Positions 22,636 to 32,551 of a stretch of DNA of 64,000 bases are shown in pieces (position 1 is the stretch's first letter; each line of letters begins with the position of its first letter). Both the position numbers and the translations under genes were made by a program. The DNA comes from Auricularia sp. M13 (taxonomy: Eukaryota > Basidiomycota > Agaricomycetes > Auriculariales > Auriculariaceae): NCBI GenBank assembly GCA_037042915.1, contig CM073195.1, positions 3,782,001 through 3,846,000 on the forward strand, given 5' to 3'. The notes below the pieces were generated by a model. That model was given only the letters and a program-made list of their open reading frames with translations, did no database searches and was not told the origin of the DNA.

Positions 22636-24515
22636 TTATTTCTTTTCCTCATTCCACGGCGCCGTGTCATCAGCCTCGTCGAGGACAGCCATGAAGGGAC
22701 GCAGGTTGGGGCCGAAGTCGTCGGTCGGCGTCATGGGCCCGCTGGGCGAGCGGGACAGCTCCGCGTCGATCTGCAGCCGCCGGCGGGATCGCCCCCGGCG
22801 CTCCTCGGAGACGCTTGCCAAAGAAGACGAGACCGACATGCTAAGCTCGGGCATGCCAGATAGCGCCTGATCCACAGACGAGCGCGACGAGCTGCGCCCG
22901 CCTGTCTGCCGCGCGCTCGAGCGGGACCGGCTTGTGCGGATGGGGCCGGGGCCGGAGGAGCTTGACTGTGGCGAGCCGACGATGGGGGAAATGCCGGGAC
23001 GGGAGCGCGAGCGGGATACGGCGGGAGAGGGCATCCGCCCTGCGTCGAGACTAGGCGCATGCGGGACGACGGGCGATGATGCCGGCGCTTCGATGTCGTC
23101 CCAGCCTACCGCCCAAGCGGCTTCGTCCACACGGCGCGCTGTCCAGCGCAGGTGCATGTCGGTCTGTAGACAGCCTCCTAGCACCGCAGCGGCCTGTGTG
23201 CTGATACCAATGGGAGTTTGATATACGCCTGCGATGGTGAGCAAGTGTCAAGTGGAAGTTAAGCGTGAACAAGCGCACCAGCTATGATCTTGCTGCGAAT
23301 CCGTGGCTCGAACGTGTCTGCGAAGGGGAATCCGCCTGTGAGCAGAACGTAGAGCATGACACCCACTGCCCAGATGTCCTGCGCGGGGCTCATGTGGCCG
23401 TCCTTCCGCCGCCGGGTGACGGGCATTAACAGTTCCGGAGCGGCGTATGGCAGCGAACCCGGTTGGACATGCTGTGACTTGGGCCGTGGTCGCGCTGGCA
23501 TTGATGGACGGTGGCGGGATGGTCGCATGAGGGAGAGATGGACGGACAAGCCAGGCATGGTCTGCCTGCGTACGCCCGAAGATGCAGGAGTTTGTGCGGG
23601 ATCACTGTCTGCATCGTCGCTGGACGAGTCGAGTGCGCTGGCCTCGGCCGACGCATCGGGAGAAGACGGAATTGGCCGTGCCATGCCAAAGTCGGCAATC
23701 TTGCACGTCCCAGTCTCGTCAACGAGAATGTTCTCGAGCTTGATGTCGCCGTGGACGACGCGGGCGATCTCGTGCAAGTATCGCAGGCCACGGACGACCT
23801 GGCGGAACATCATCCCGACATCGTCGTGGGTCGGCGGGTTCGTCTTGAGGATGTCGAAGAGCGAACCCGCTGGGCAGTAGAGCGTGACGAAGTAAGTCGC
23901 CCGTGCGGTGGCGTGCGAGGAGAAGAGAGGAAGGACGTGCTCATGACTGAGCCGCGTCCAGAGCTCCGCCTCGCGCGCAACAGCCTTCCGCTGTTCCGCG
24001 GCGTCGGGAGCGCCGTGCGCCGCATTGCGCACAATTTTGATGGCCACCACGGCGCCGGTGGATGCAGAGGTTGCTCGCTTGATGACAGAGAACCCGCCGC
24101 AGCCGATGACTGGGCCTAAGATGAAGCCAAAGACTTCCTGTCCCTCAGCGTCGGGGTCTACTGGAGGTAAGGCTGTCGGCGACATCGACGGCGAGTAAAA
24201 TCCAGACAAGAACCGTGCAGCAGGCGACGAGGACAGATCCACTACGGCGGGTGGGTCAGGCGCAGGCATCGAAGCTGCCCGGAAATGAGGCGGGGCCTGG
24301 CGCGGGTCCATCTGCTCAACGGCGCTGGCGAGCGAGAGTTGTGGGTTGGGTATAGGCCAGGGCTTAGATCCGGCGAGTTCGGCTTCTTGAAGGACATCTT
24401 CAACGAGGCTATGGGGGCTGGCACAGATGCCGGGCTCCTGAGCGGCACCCCCGGGCAAGCCTGAATCCAAACGATCGAGTTGCTGCGAAATGCTAGCGGT
24501 CGCAAATGTAGACAT
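22636..24515 (-). CDS. Serine/threonine protein kinase
   Basis: One long exon begins MSTFATASISQQLDRLDSG. A short intron of about 50 nt near 23230-23280 joins KIIAG to VYQTPIGISTQ. The N-terminal ~130 residues are Pro/Ser-rich. The kinase domain then shows IGCGGFSVIKRA (glycine loop), AIKIV (catalytic Lys), HGDIKLENILVDE (catalytic loop), ADFGMARP (DFG) and LPYAAPELLMP (APE), with a ~70-residue Ser/Asp-rich insert between DFG and APE. The tail of about 180 residues is Ser/Arg-rich. The catalytic loop has HGD where most kinases have HRD. All other catalytic residues are visible, so the enzyme is probably active. Total about 610 residues. The exact subfamily is uncertain; a CAMK-like kinase is likely. 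An upstream in-frame ATG exists at 24551. Confidence 0.85.
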
Positions 24516-25738
24516 ATAAGTCCGAATGGACCGCGGGTACAGGTAAAGCAAGGCGCGTCGCGGGCAGCGGCTTTGCTACAATGGAAGGGGGGAAATGTGG
24601 AGGTTGGTGGTGATGGGGAGGAGCAGAGCGGTTTTGACGGCCGCGGCCGACGGCGCGGCTCTCGGACTTAACAAAGCGCTCCCGAGATCCCATGACTTGG
24701 CCCGGAGTGGTGAACTTCGATCGCCCCTGGGCCTGCTGACTTCTTGCCGGACGAGTGAAGGAAAAAACAAACATGGCGTTTCTCTTGGAGAGGATATCAA
24801 CTCTCAGAAAAACGCGCTGTCTCCCGAAATGAGCACTCAGTAAATACAGAGCTCTGATTTTGTGCTGTGCGGGTCACAACGCTCCCCATGGTGGTTCCAG
24901 TAACACTGCAGGAAGATGATCTCGCATGATGAGGTGGAGTTCGTAGTTCGTAAGGACCATGGGGGGACATTATGCAATGCCATGATCGGGTTCTCCAGTC
25001 AAGTGCACGTCTCCCGCCACGCAGGTCTTTGTACGGGTTTCAAGGGTGACGCTGTCCTGGGCTGAGGAGATCTGGATGTCCCTAGATTTTGAAGGTATTT
25101 CTCAGATTGAAGATCGTCTCCTGTTCTGACTGCGACGGCTTTGGCAGATGCCAGGATTGACAACAAACACGTCCTGTGGTCATGACTGAGAGATGTATTT
25201 TGTAGTCCCCGTTTACATATGAGCTTTCAGCTAGGTAGTGCCTCAATTGCGATGTTCATTTTATCGGCATTGGTTGACCGAATCGCCGTATTGGAGCCGC
25301 TTTGCTGCTGATTAAATACCTTTTGCTATTGTGTCCATCGCAACGGAGACTGTGGCTGCATCCCATGACCTTTCAGCTGGGTCTTGCATTAATTGAAAAG
25401 TGCAAAGACGCTGACCGTCGAGCATCAATGGTCATGAAACATGCTGTGATGGGCGGCTAGTCTTGTTAAGATTAACACTGCCTAGCTAAACGTTGTCGTG
25501 AGACTGGCCATATGTCGAGGAGATTCGTACTGGGATGTATTCTGCTCTTATTTTTTCCTTTGCATAACTCTCTGACGAGAAGATCTTGCTCCTCAAAGCG
25601 GATGTATATGTGATCACGAATCTGTGATCCCGCGAAGCAATCATGCAGATCTTACAGAAGTCGCAATAGCCGACACAACAGCCTACTCCGACTCGGCGCT
25701 CCGCTCCTTCTTTTCTTTTCTCATTCCCACCACGCACC
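24516..25738. other. Divergent intergenic region, 1.2 kb
   Basis: This lies between the kinase (minus) and the phosphatase (plus) and so holds both promoters. The part 25150-25500 is AT-richer than its surroundings. No gene was recognised; a minus-strand open frame reaching in from 26217 is a shadow of the phosphatase exon. Confidence 0.45.
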
Positions 25739-26807
25739 ATGGCAGTCGACGCGTCGAAGCTCGCGATGCTCCCCAGCCCGCCGTTCGTGCACATTGAGGG
25801 TGTCATCAACTCGCGCTCGCTCGACACAGCACTGGCGTCATGCTCGCGCGCGCTCTGCCCGATGCGCATCGTCCGTGCGGGAGATATAAACCGCATAACG
25901 CCGCGGGGGAAAGAGCAGCTGCGTGCTCTGGGCATAAAGCGCATCTTCGACATGCGCTCGAACACGGAGCGCGCGAGCAAGCCGGCGCCTACCATCGACG
26001 GCGTCACCGTTTCGCATGCCGTCATCTTCGACTGGTTCAGTCCGGAGAAGATGCAAGAGATCTTTCGCGAGCTTGAGCGCGACACGCTAAAGGTAAGCAT
26101 GCACCGCCTTGCCAGTCGCACTTCAGCACAACAGGATTCATGTTCCCGTCTCCCTATCCTAGGCGTTTGTTGAGAGATATGCCGAGATGCTGGAGAACGG
26201 CAAAGACGGCTACGCATCGATTCTTCGACACATCCGCGATCGGCCCCACGAGGGCATTCTCTTCCATTGTTCAGGTGCGTCGCTGCTGCCCAGTGCTGTC
26301 TTCATGACGCCGACCGCTTCCTCTCCTCGCAGCTGGCAAGGACAGAACAGGCGTCATCGCCGCGGTAATTCTCGCAGTTCGTCATTATTTTTACCTTGCG
26401 GCTTCTATGATGCGTCGGCTAACGCGCCTCGGTGGCGCGCCCGCAGCTTGCAGGCGCATACGACGAGGTCATCGCCGCCGACTACGCTCTCACCCAGCTC
26501 GGCCTTGCACCATACCAATCCATGATTGCGGCGCATTTCTCAGCTAATAGCGACTTCACGCCGAGCCCGGAGAACGTCGCGCGCATGATGTCTGCAGAGT
26601 GAGTTTGTGTGCACACAGTCGAGAGTACGAACCTTGACGGTCCACAACAGGCCAGAGACGATGTATGCTCTCCTACGGTTTCTCCGCCAGCGGTACGGTG
26701 GTGCCGAAGGATACTGTATAACACTCGGGTTCTCGCAGATGGACATCGCCATAATCAAGACGAATCTGCGTGGTTCCGGGCCGGGCTCAGGGCCCCTCTG
26801 GGGTTAA
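25739..26807 (+). CDS. Protein tyrosine phosphatase (Y_phosphatase3 type)
   Basis: A cysteine-based phosphatase. The start MAVDASKLAMLPSPPFVHIEGVINSRSL leads to RAGDINRITPRGKEQLRALGIKRIFDMRS, typical of the fungal and bacterial group. The active-site loop is FHCSAGKDRTGV, the C-x5-R motif, split by an intron of about 60 nt near 26275-26332. Further exons give AAVILA or the equivalent, LAGAYDEVIAADYALTQLGLAPY, NSDFTPSPENVARMMSAE and PETMYALLRFLRQRYGGAEGYCITLGFS. The end is SGPGSGPLWG. About 260 residues, cytosolic. At least four introns. A degenerate copy of its last two exons lies on the other strand at about 47.0-47.3 kb. Confidence 0.87.
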
Positions 26808-27592
26808 ATCACAATATCGATACTGATAAGACAATAATTCGCCTTCAATAATTTAGTATTAGACTATTTTCCGGATAGAATATAATGCCACACAGTCGTG
26901 TGCGCAGTCGCAGCCTGTGCACGGCACCAATAAGACGAATTCTTGGCTCGTTTACACCGCGATCCCTTGGGAGCCTGCAAAAGTTAATGCACATGAAGCT
27001 CTGTTGATCATGCGGTCTCCTTTCACCTTGAGACCTTCGCAAGGGATATCGGATATAAATTTGATCAAGTAACAATTGAAATTTTTGCATATTCCTGAGC
27101 ATGAAGTTGTTCCAAAACAGTATTAGGTACATGAAGCTGACTATCCAAGAGGGATCTCTCACAGTAAGAAAAGTCGGCGTCGACGACCGTGAAGACCACA
27201 GCCAGCTGTTCAAGTTCCAAGTCCGCCGCCATCCCTCGACTCCGATGTGCTACGCCTCAAATTCACACCGCGTTTCCACTGCTCTGTTGAAAGAGACGGT
27301 ACCGCGATCCTCAGTCCATCGTGCTGCTTCAATATGGCGGCGCTCGGACCGCCGCCGCCAGTCACCCGCGCAACTTTGTGAAAGTACATGCACGCCTTTC
27401 CTCCGGTTGCTGACAGTGAGGCATCGCCACGGCATTCCTGGTCACCGTCGGTGCCTGGACCGGGCCTGTCGTCGTTGATCCGAGTGCTCGATGTAAACCC
27501 AGACTGCGCAGTTTGATGCTTCGAGCAAGCTATAAAGAGGACGAGACGGATAGTCGAGCGATCAGCGTGCACCCTACCCGCCTGTCGTTGCT
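26808..27592. other. Intergenic, phosphatase to first S41 gene
   Basis: About 785 bp. The left half is AT-rich, with a spurious minus-strand frame at 26845-27213. A TATA box (GCTATAAAGAGG) lies at about 27529-27540, some 55-65 bp before the S41 ATG. No other gene was recognised. Confidence 0.5.
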
Positions 27593-30375
27593 ATGCGAGG
27601 CGTCCATTCCTTCGTTCCAATACTCTCGTTTACCGCGGCGACATGGGCGGCCGTTACACCTGCTTCTGCCATCGATACCCCCGACCCATGCACCATAATC
27701 TCGTCGAAGACATTCGCGCCGCCGGATGAGGTCCTCGCGTGCCTTCGCTCGTTCCCCTTTAACGATACTATTCGCAAGAATGTATGTGTACCAGTGCTAT
27801 GCGTGATTTGCCAATGAATTGTGCAGGTGCTCGCCAATGCCAACGGCGTGCTGGACTTCTTCACGTTCGAGCCCTATTATCTAAAGAGCCCGCCGCCTTT
27901 CCAAGACTCAACTTTCGATATTCGCAAAGAGTTGAGGCGCATGGCCAAGCAGAATTACTCGTCAGACTACGACTTCAACATCGATCTGTACAACGCGACG
28001 GTCAGACTAAACGATGGACACACGATGTGTGCGTGGGAGTCTACCATACGGCATCGGGGCACTAATTCGTGTCTACAGGGTACCCTGGGTGCTACCTCAG
28101 GTGGCAATACCTGCTACCTATGCCCATCGTCAGCCTGAAGAAGGATGGCAAGGAAAACGTTTATGTTATCCCCGAACTCCTTGACGTTTTGCCCTCGCTC
28201 AGTACGAGTTTGGTGGACTATTTGGCGGAAATAGGCTTTGATTGGCAGCATCTTGCTGGCGCAAAGGTGCTGGAAATCAATGGCATGCCGTGCGTCCACC
28301 GTCACTTGATGTGGCGTTCCATGGACTAACTTCTGAAATAGTCCCTACTCGTGGGTGGATGTCGTTGCCAGAGAAATATCTGGCAACTATCTTCGTAAGT
28401 CCTCGCTGTATGTCTATTTACAATTAATTAACGGCTGGGTCCCGTAGACCATGGTATGTACAGTCATTAAGTCGCCATCTGCATCTGATTCTTATACTGT
28501 ATTTCTATAGCCATCCGCGTCAACAGGTCCGAAACGCGTTTATCTTTCTCCATGTATCTGACGCTTACGCTTCAATCGACCAGCGTATTTTGGAGCTATA
28601 AGATGTTCACCAAAACGTTCGGCCAGCGCATCGGCGACCTCGCATCTACCAAAATCCCAACCCAGCGCGGTCTCAACGTCAAATTCATTGCGGCAAATGG
28701 TACAAAGCCCGAGACTGTTTTTGTGCCATATGTTGCCAGCTACATCGGTGCCGACTTCTGGGACTCTGCATCATAGTGCGTGGTGAATTTTAACTCCAAA
28801 ACCATCCTTTAACCTGTGGTTCTGCAGCTGGGAGAGTAACTGTGTGGCGACCGAGGACACTAACGGCCACGATAACTCATTCATCAACTCCAAGGCGCGG
28901 ATTCCGAAGAAGCAGCCTATGGGTATGATCCTCGAGATGCCCAAGCAGCCTGAGGCCTCGTTACCCGACCTTCTCAATCCGACGGTGCCACCAGTGTCCG
29001 TCGGGTCCAAGATGCAATTAGCGTTCTACGTTCTTCCAAATTCTACGACAGGCGTAATGTCCGTTGGCGACTTCTCGCCGGCGAATAGCTGGGACTTTGA
29101 AGCGCAAGCCGTCGACGGTGTGACGAAGCTTCTCGCGGCGGGCGCTACCAGTCTCATCATTGACGTGCATAATAACGGCGGCGGGTTCATTTGCCTTGGC
29201 CAATTTCTCTATGCGCTGTTAGCGGGAACGAAGCTTGCCCAATATCCGTGCGTCTTTCTTGGATTTCGTTGGCCATTTCCTTTTTAGCCTCGCGCTGATT
29301 GCGCCTACCCCCAGAGGTTTCCTCACTTCGAACCGCGCTAGCCCTCTCGCGCAGAAAATTGTCAAGTCCTACATTGAGAAGGGTATCACTTGGCAGTGGT
29401 ACTCGCCCCCAAGCTGGAATCTCCTCAACGACACGTTCATGCCACCCGACTACAACTACATGGACCCGCCCGAGACCCAGATCGTAAATGGCGCCCGCCT
29501 CCAGAGTTCTCAGAGGTTCCATGTGCGTCGTGTTCCGCCTTCTCGCGAAGCGTCATCGCCAGTACTGAGGATGCGCAGGATACCTGTGCGCAGACTGACT
29601 TCAACGAAGGCGTCACCCTTCCAGAAAACCCGCCGTTCGCGTTCGACAAGATCGCGATCGTCAGCAACGGCAACTGCGGGTCAACGTGCGCCATGTTCAC
29701 GACGCTGCTGCACGAGCGGCATCAGGTCAAGACGGTCGTCTTTGGCGGGAAGCCCGGAGAGCAGGCGGAGTTCAAGGGTTCGCGTCCTCTCGATCACGTG
29801 CTGAAGTCCCACCTCTGATGTCATTAGGCATGGCTGGCAACCAGGTCCTCGAGTGGGTGGATATTGACACGGAGATCAAGACGGCCAAACTGAAGGACGA
29901 CCCCGCGGCGCCGCCTGACCTGTGCGTCCTCCCCGATTGCGATGGACTGGCTTTGGATGCTAAGACTGAGTCTGTTTCCAGGATTATTGCTGGCAACTTC
30001 CGCGTCAACTGGAGGACGGGTGAGTCTTCGCCTGTGGGACAGGCGAGCTGTCGAAGTTCTCACGACCATCCCAGCTTGGAGCTATCTGGATGAGACGAAG
30101 CCCATTGGTAAGGCTTCCGATCTTATCGCTCGCAATCGCGTTGATTTCTGGCATTGTCCCAGCATACAAGTCCGAGCCAGCAATCCGCTTCCCCTACACC
30201 GAGGATACGTACAGTAACCCGCAGAACCTCTGGTACGTTCAGGTCCTCGTGACATAACCCCGTTAACGCTCGTCGTAGGACATTCGTGTATGTCTTCCGT
30301 GCCGTGCGGGTGGCGGCTACACTATTTACTGATCGTCCATCCCATAGCGCGAAGAAGGTACTCAAGGTTCTTTAA
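27593..30375 (+). CDS. Secreted S41-family protease, copy 1
   Basis: A tail-specific-protease-like serine peptidase, predicted secreted: MRGVHSFVPILSFTAATWAAVTPASA is a signal peptide. Downstream blocks, joined over a dozen or more introns, are CTIISSKTFAPPDEVLACLRSFPF, VLANANGVLDFFTFEPYYLKSPPPF, YDFNIDLYNATVRLNDGHT, VGDFSPANSWDFEAQAV, LLAAGATSLIIDVHNNGGGFI and IAIVSNGNCGSTCAMFTTLLHE. The last two match the S41 core, the Ser in GNCGSTCA being the likely nucleophile. The region ends GNFRVNWRT...FPYTEDTYSNPQNLW and AKKVLKVL. Fungal relatives include UstP-like proteins. It is a full-length tandem paralogue of the gene at 32.6-35.4 kb, and every exon has its counterpart. No break was found. The natural substrate is unknown. 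Confidence 0.83.
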
Positions 30376-30880
30376 TTGACTTAACATTTCGCATGCATCA
30401 GACAGTGCACGCCACTTACTTACGCGAGATACTATTACTTACGAAAGCGCTCTCCTTGGATGTTCTACTACCATTGGGATAATATCAGCTTCTGACTCTG
30501 CGATCATCGTCGGGCCGCCGGGTCAATGTCAGCGGTGATTTACATGGTAGAGAAGTTGTGCAGTGTATACTTGTGCCAGCGATTGAAGGAAGACTGGACA
30601 TTTTGTCGACAATCCGTCGGTAACGCCATAGCGTATGCTCCCGAAACATTCGCTTTGTAGATAGTTGGCTTTGCAAATAGAAAAGGTTTAACGAAATGGA
30701 CTGACGTGGCTGAAATTGATAAGGTAAAATGTGACTTTATCGACGTGTTAGTCTTCCAATTGTGGACAACTGGAATGAACTGATCATTGCAGGGAAACAG
30801 GAAAGATACGATTTGGAAACAAGATGAGATGATATTATGATAGGTAATAATGGAGAAATAGTTCATTGTCAGAGATGTTC
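30376..30880. other. Convergent intergenic region
   Basis: About 500 bp between the 3' ends of S41 copy 1 and the cerato-platanin gene. The part 30660-30880 is AT-rich, consistent with untranslated 3' sequence of the minus-strand gene. No gene was seen. Confidence 0.5.
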
Positions 30881-31321
30881 TTAGAAGCCACACAACTTCT
30901 GGTCAACCTGAACGTAGGAAGCTTGAACAGTGCCCAGCTTGACAGCCTGGTTGTTCGTGAGCTTGTTCATGGCGGACTTGCTAAGGTTGATCGTCTTCGA
31001 ATGGTCGATGGCCGTGAACGTGATGTTGCGACCCTGGTACGTGACGCGCCAGCAGGTTCCGCAGTTCTTCGAGTTCCATCCCGCAATGGCGGGGGCGCCA
31101 CCGACGTAGGGATAGGACGGGAGCGCTCCGATCGTCTTGTACCCCTTGGTGGCAAGGCCATATTTGCCGTCAGAGCACGCAATTGTGTTGGTGGAGAGTT
31201 TGGCGTTGTCGTACACCGTGTCGTATGAGACTGCACCCTTGGTGGCGGCGGGAGTCACGGCGGAGGCAGAGACAAAGCCGACAGTGGTGAGGGCAGCGGT
31301 GAAGAGGGAGAGGACGCGCAT
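30881..31321 (-). CDS. Cerato-platanin family secreted protein
   Basis: An intact 146-residue single-exon frame. MRVLSLFTAALTTVGFVSASA is a signal peptide. The mature part begins near AVSYDTVYDNAKLSTNTIACSDGKYG, the family's signature N-terminus. Four cysteines are present at the expected places (IACSDG, NCGTCW, KLCGF), enough for the two conserved disulfides. GWNSKNCGTCWRVTYQGRNI and FTAIDHSKTINLSK complete the double-psi beta-barrel pattern. Cerato-platanins are abundant, small, expansin-related proteins of filamentous fungi that bind chitin oligomers, self-assemble and can trigger plant defence. A TATA-like GGATATACAAGG lies about 90 bp upstream on the minus strand. It is nested between two S41 protease paralogues on the opposite strand. 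Confidence 0.95.
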   Translation of the reverse strand: MRVLSLFTAALTTVGFVSASAVTPAATKGAVSYDTVYDNAKLSTNTIACSDGKYGLATKGYKTIGALPSYPYVGGAPAIAGWNSKNCGTCWRVTYQGRNITFTAIDHSKTINLSKSAMNKLTNNQAVKLGTVQASYVQVDQKLCGF

Positions 31322-32551
31322 TGTTGTGATAGAGTGGTCGGTGTTGTTAGACCTGAGTGTAGTTGCACAGATCCTTGGTGAAGAAATACGGCGACCGCTT
31401 GCATCCCTTGTATATCCGACCGAATCCTTGTCAGGGGTGAGGTCTTCATATGCGACTGGAGGGTGTCCCCGAGTGTTAGTCGATCGTCAGGTGGGCCGAC
31501 CATGTCCGCGGTGAAACATGGATCGAGGGCCTCCGGAAAGTCAATGTTCATTTTCATACGTGCATTGTTATCTAAAAATGATGAGAACCCTGAATACCGA
31601 ATTAAGACGCTTGATTCTCTTGGAGCTCGAGGTTCCGTCGTCGATGCGTGTTCCGTATTGATCATACACTCTTTTGGTACGGTTTTCCCTCCACATCCAG
31701 GGTTTGTGGGGTCGTTTAGACAAGGAAAAGCCGAGATGCCAGTTTTTACGGGTAAATAATCAATTGAAAACGCCCAATCGGGGGCGACAAGACCCAAGTG
31801 GCTGTAGACTAAGATCGTTCAACCATGCTTCGGCGCTCAAGTATATCTGCTCCCGAGCTTCAATGTGTGATTGGTTTGCGCCTCCCTCTCTCCGTGTCCA
31901 ATTGCATCATTTGAATACCGTTTCATTGCATCTAGACATTGATAATTCTCTCTAGAGCAATTAATCGTGAAACTCAGAAAAAACATCGAAGGAATTCAAA
32001 GTCCGCCGCGCACTGTTGCGCTCGGCGGATGCTGTCCCTCTCAAACTTCAACTCTTCGGTCTGTGCTGGCACATCACATGGCCAGATTGCGCCACTCCTA
32101 CCAGCTAGCTATCACGGTCTGCATGAGGCCCGGAAGGGTGGTATATCTGCAGGGAAATTGCACACGCTCTGTCGCCGGTGAACCCTGGTCCCCGAGGCAG
32201 TGGTCACGCATCGTATAGTCCATCACGGACGATCGTCAGACAGATGACGCTACCGTCATCAGCTGTCGTCGCACAGACCACATAACAGGCGACGTCTAGT
32301 AGTGCCTTGACTGGCAAGAAATTCAGGCTTTTCTTATGGTCATGGAATTCTCCGACGAACCTGCGGCCCCAGCGGTGACATGGACTCTGCACCCGGTGCA
32401 AACTGCGCTTCTCTCTGTCAAATTGCCACATGGCCAGCTCTTATCATCCTGATGTCGACGGACCGCCTCCAAAAATGGCGCAGAGTCAGGGGGATAAAAC
32501 TGGGTGTGATGGATTGATGTTTCATTGAGCTCCCCGCGCTCGCCATCGCCC
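31322..32551. other. Divergent intergenic region, 1.2 kb
   Basis: This separates the divergent cerato-platanin (minus) and S41 copy 2 (plus) genes and should hold both promoters. A TATA-like GGGATAAAACTGG is at about 32491-32503, some 50-60 bp before the S41 ATG. No gene was recognised. Confidence 0.5.

Noticed and set aside
25486-26217. 243-codon minus-strand frame
   Set aside because: Antisense shadow of the phosphatase first exon, which carries a clear family match.
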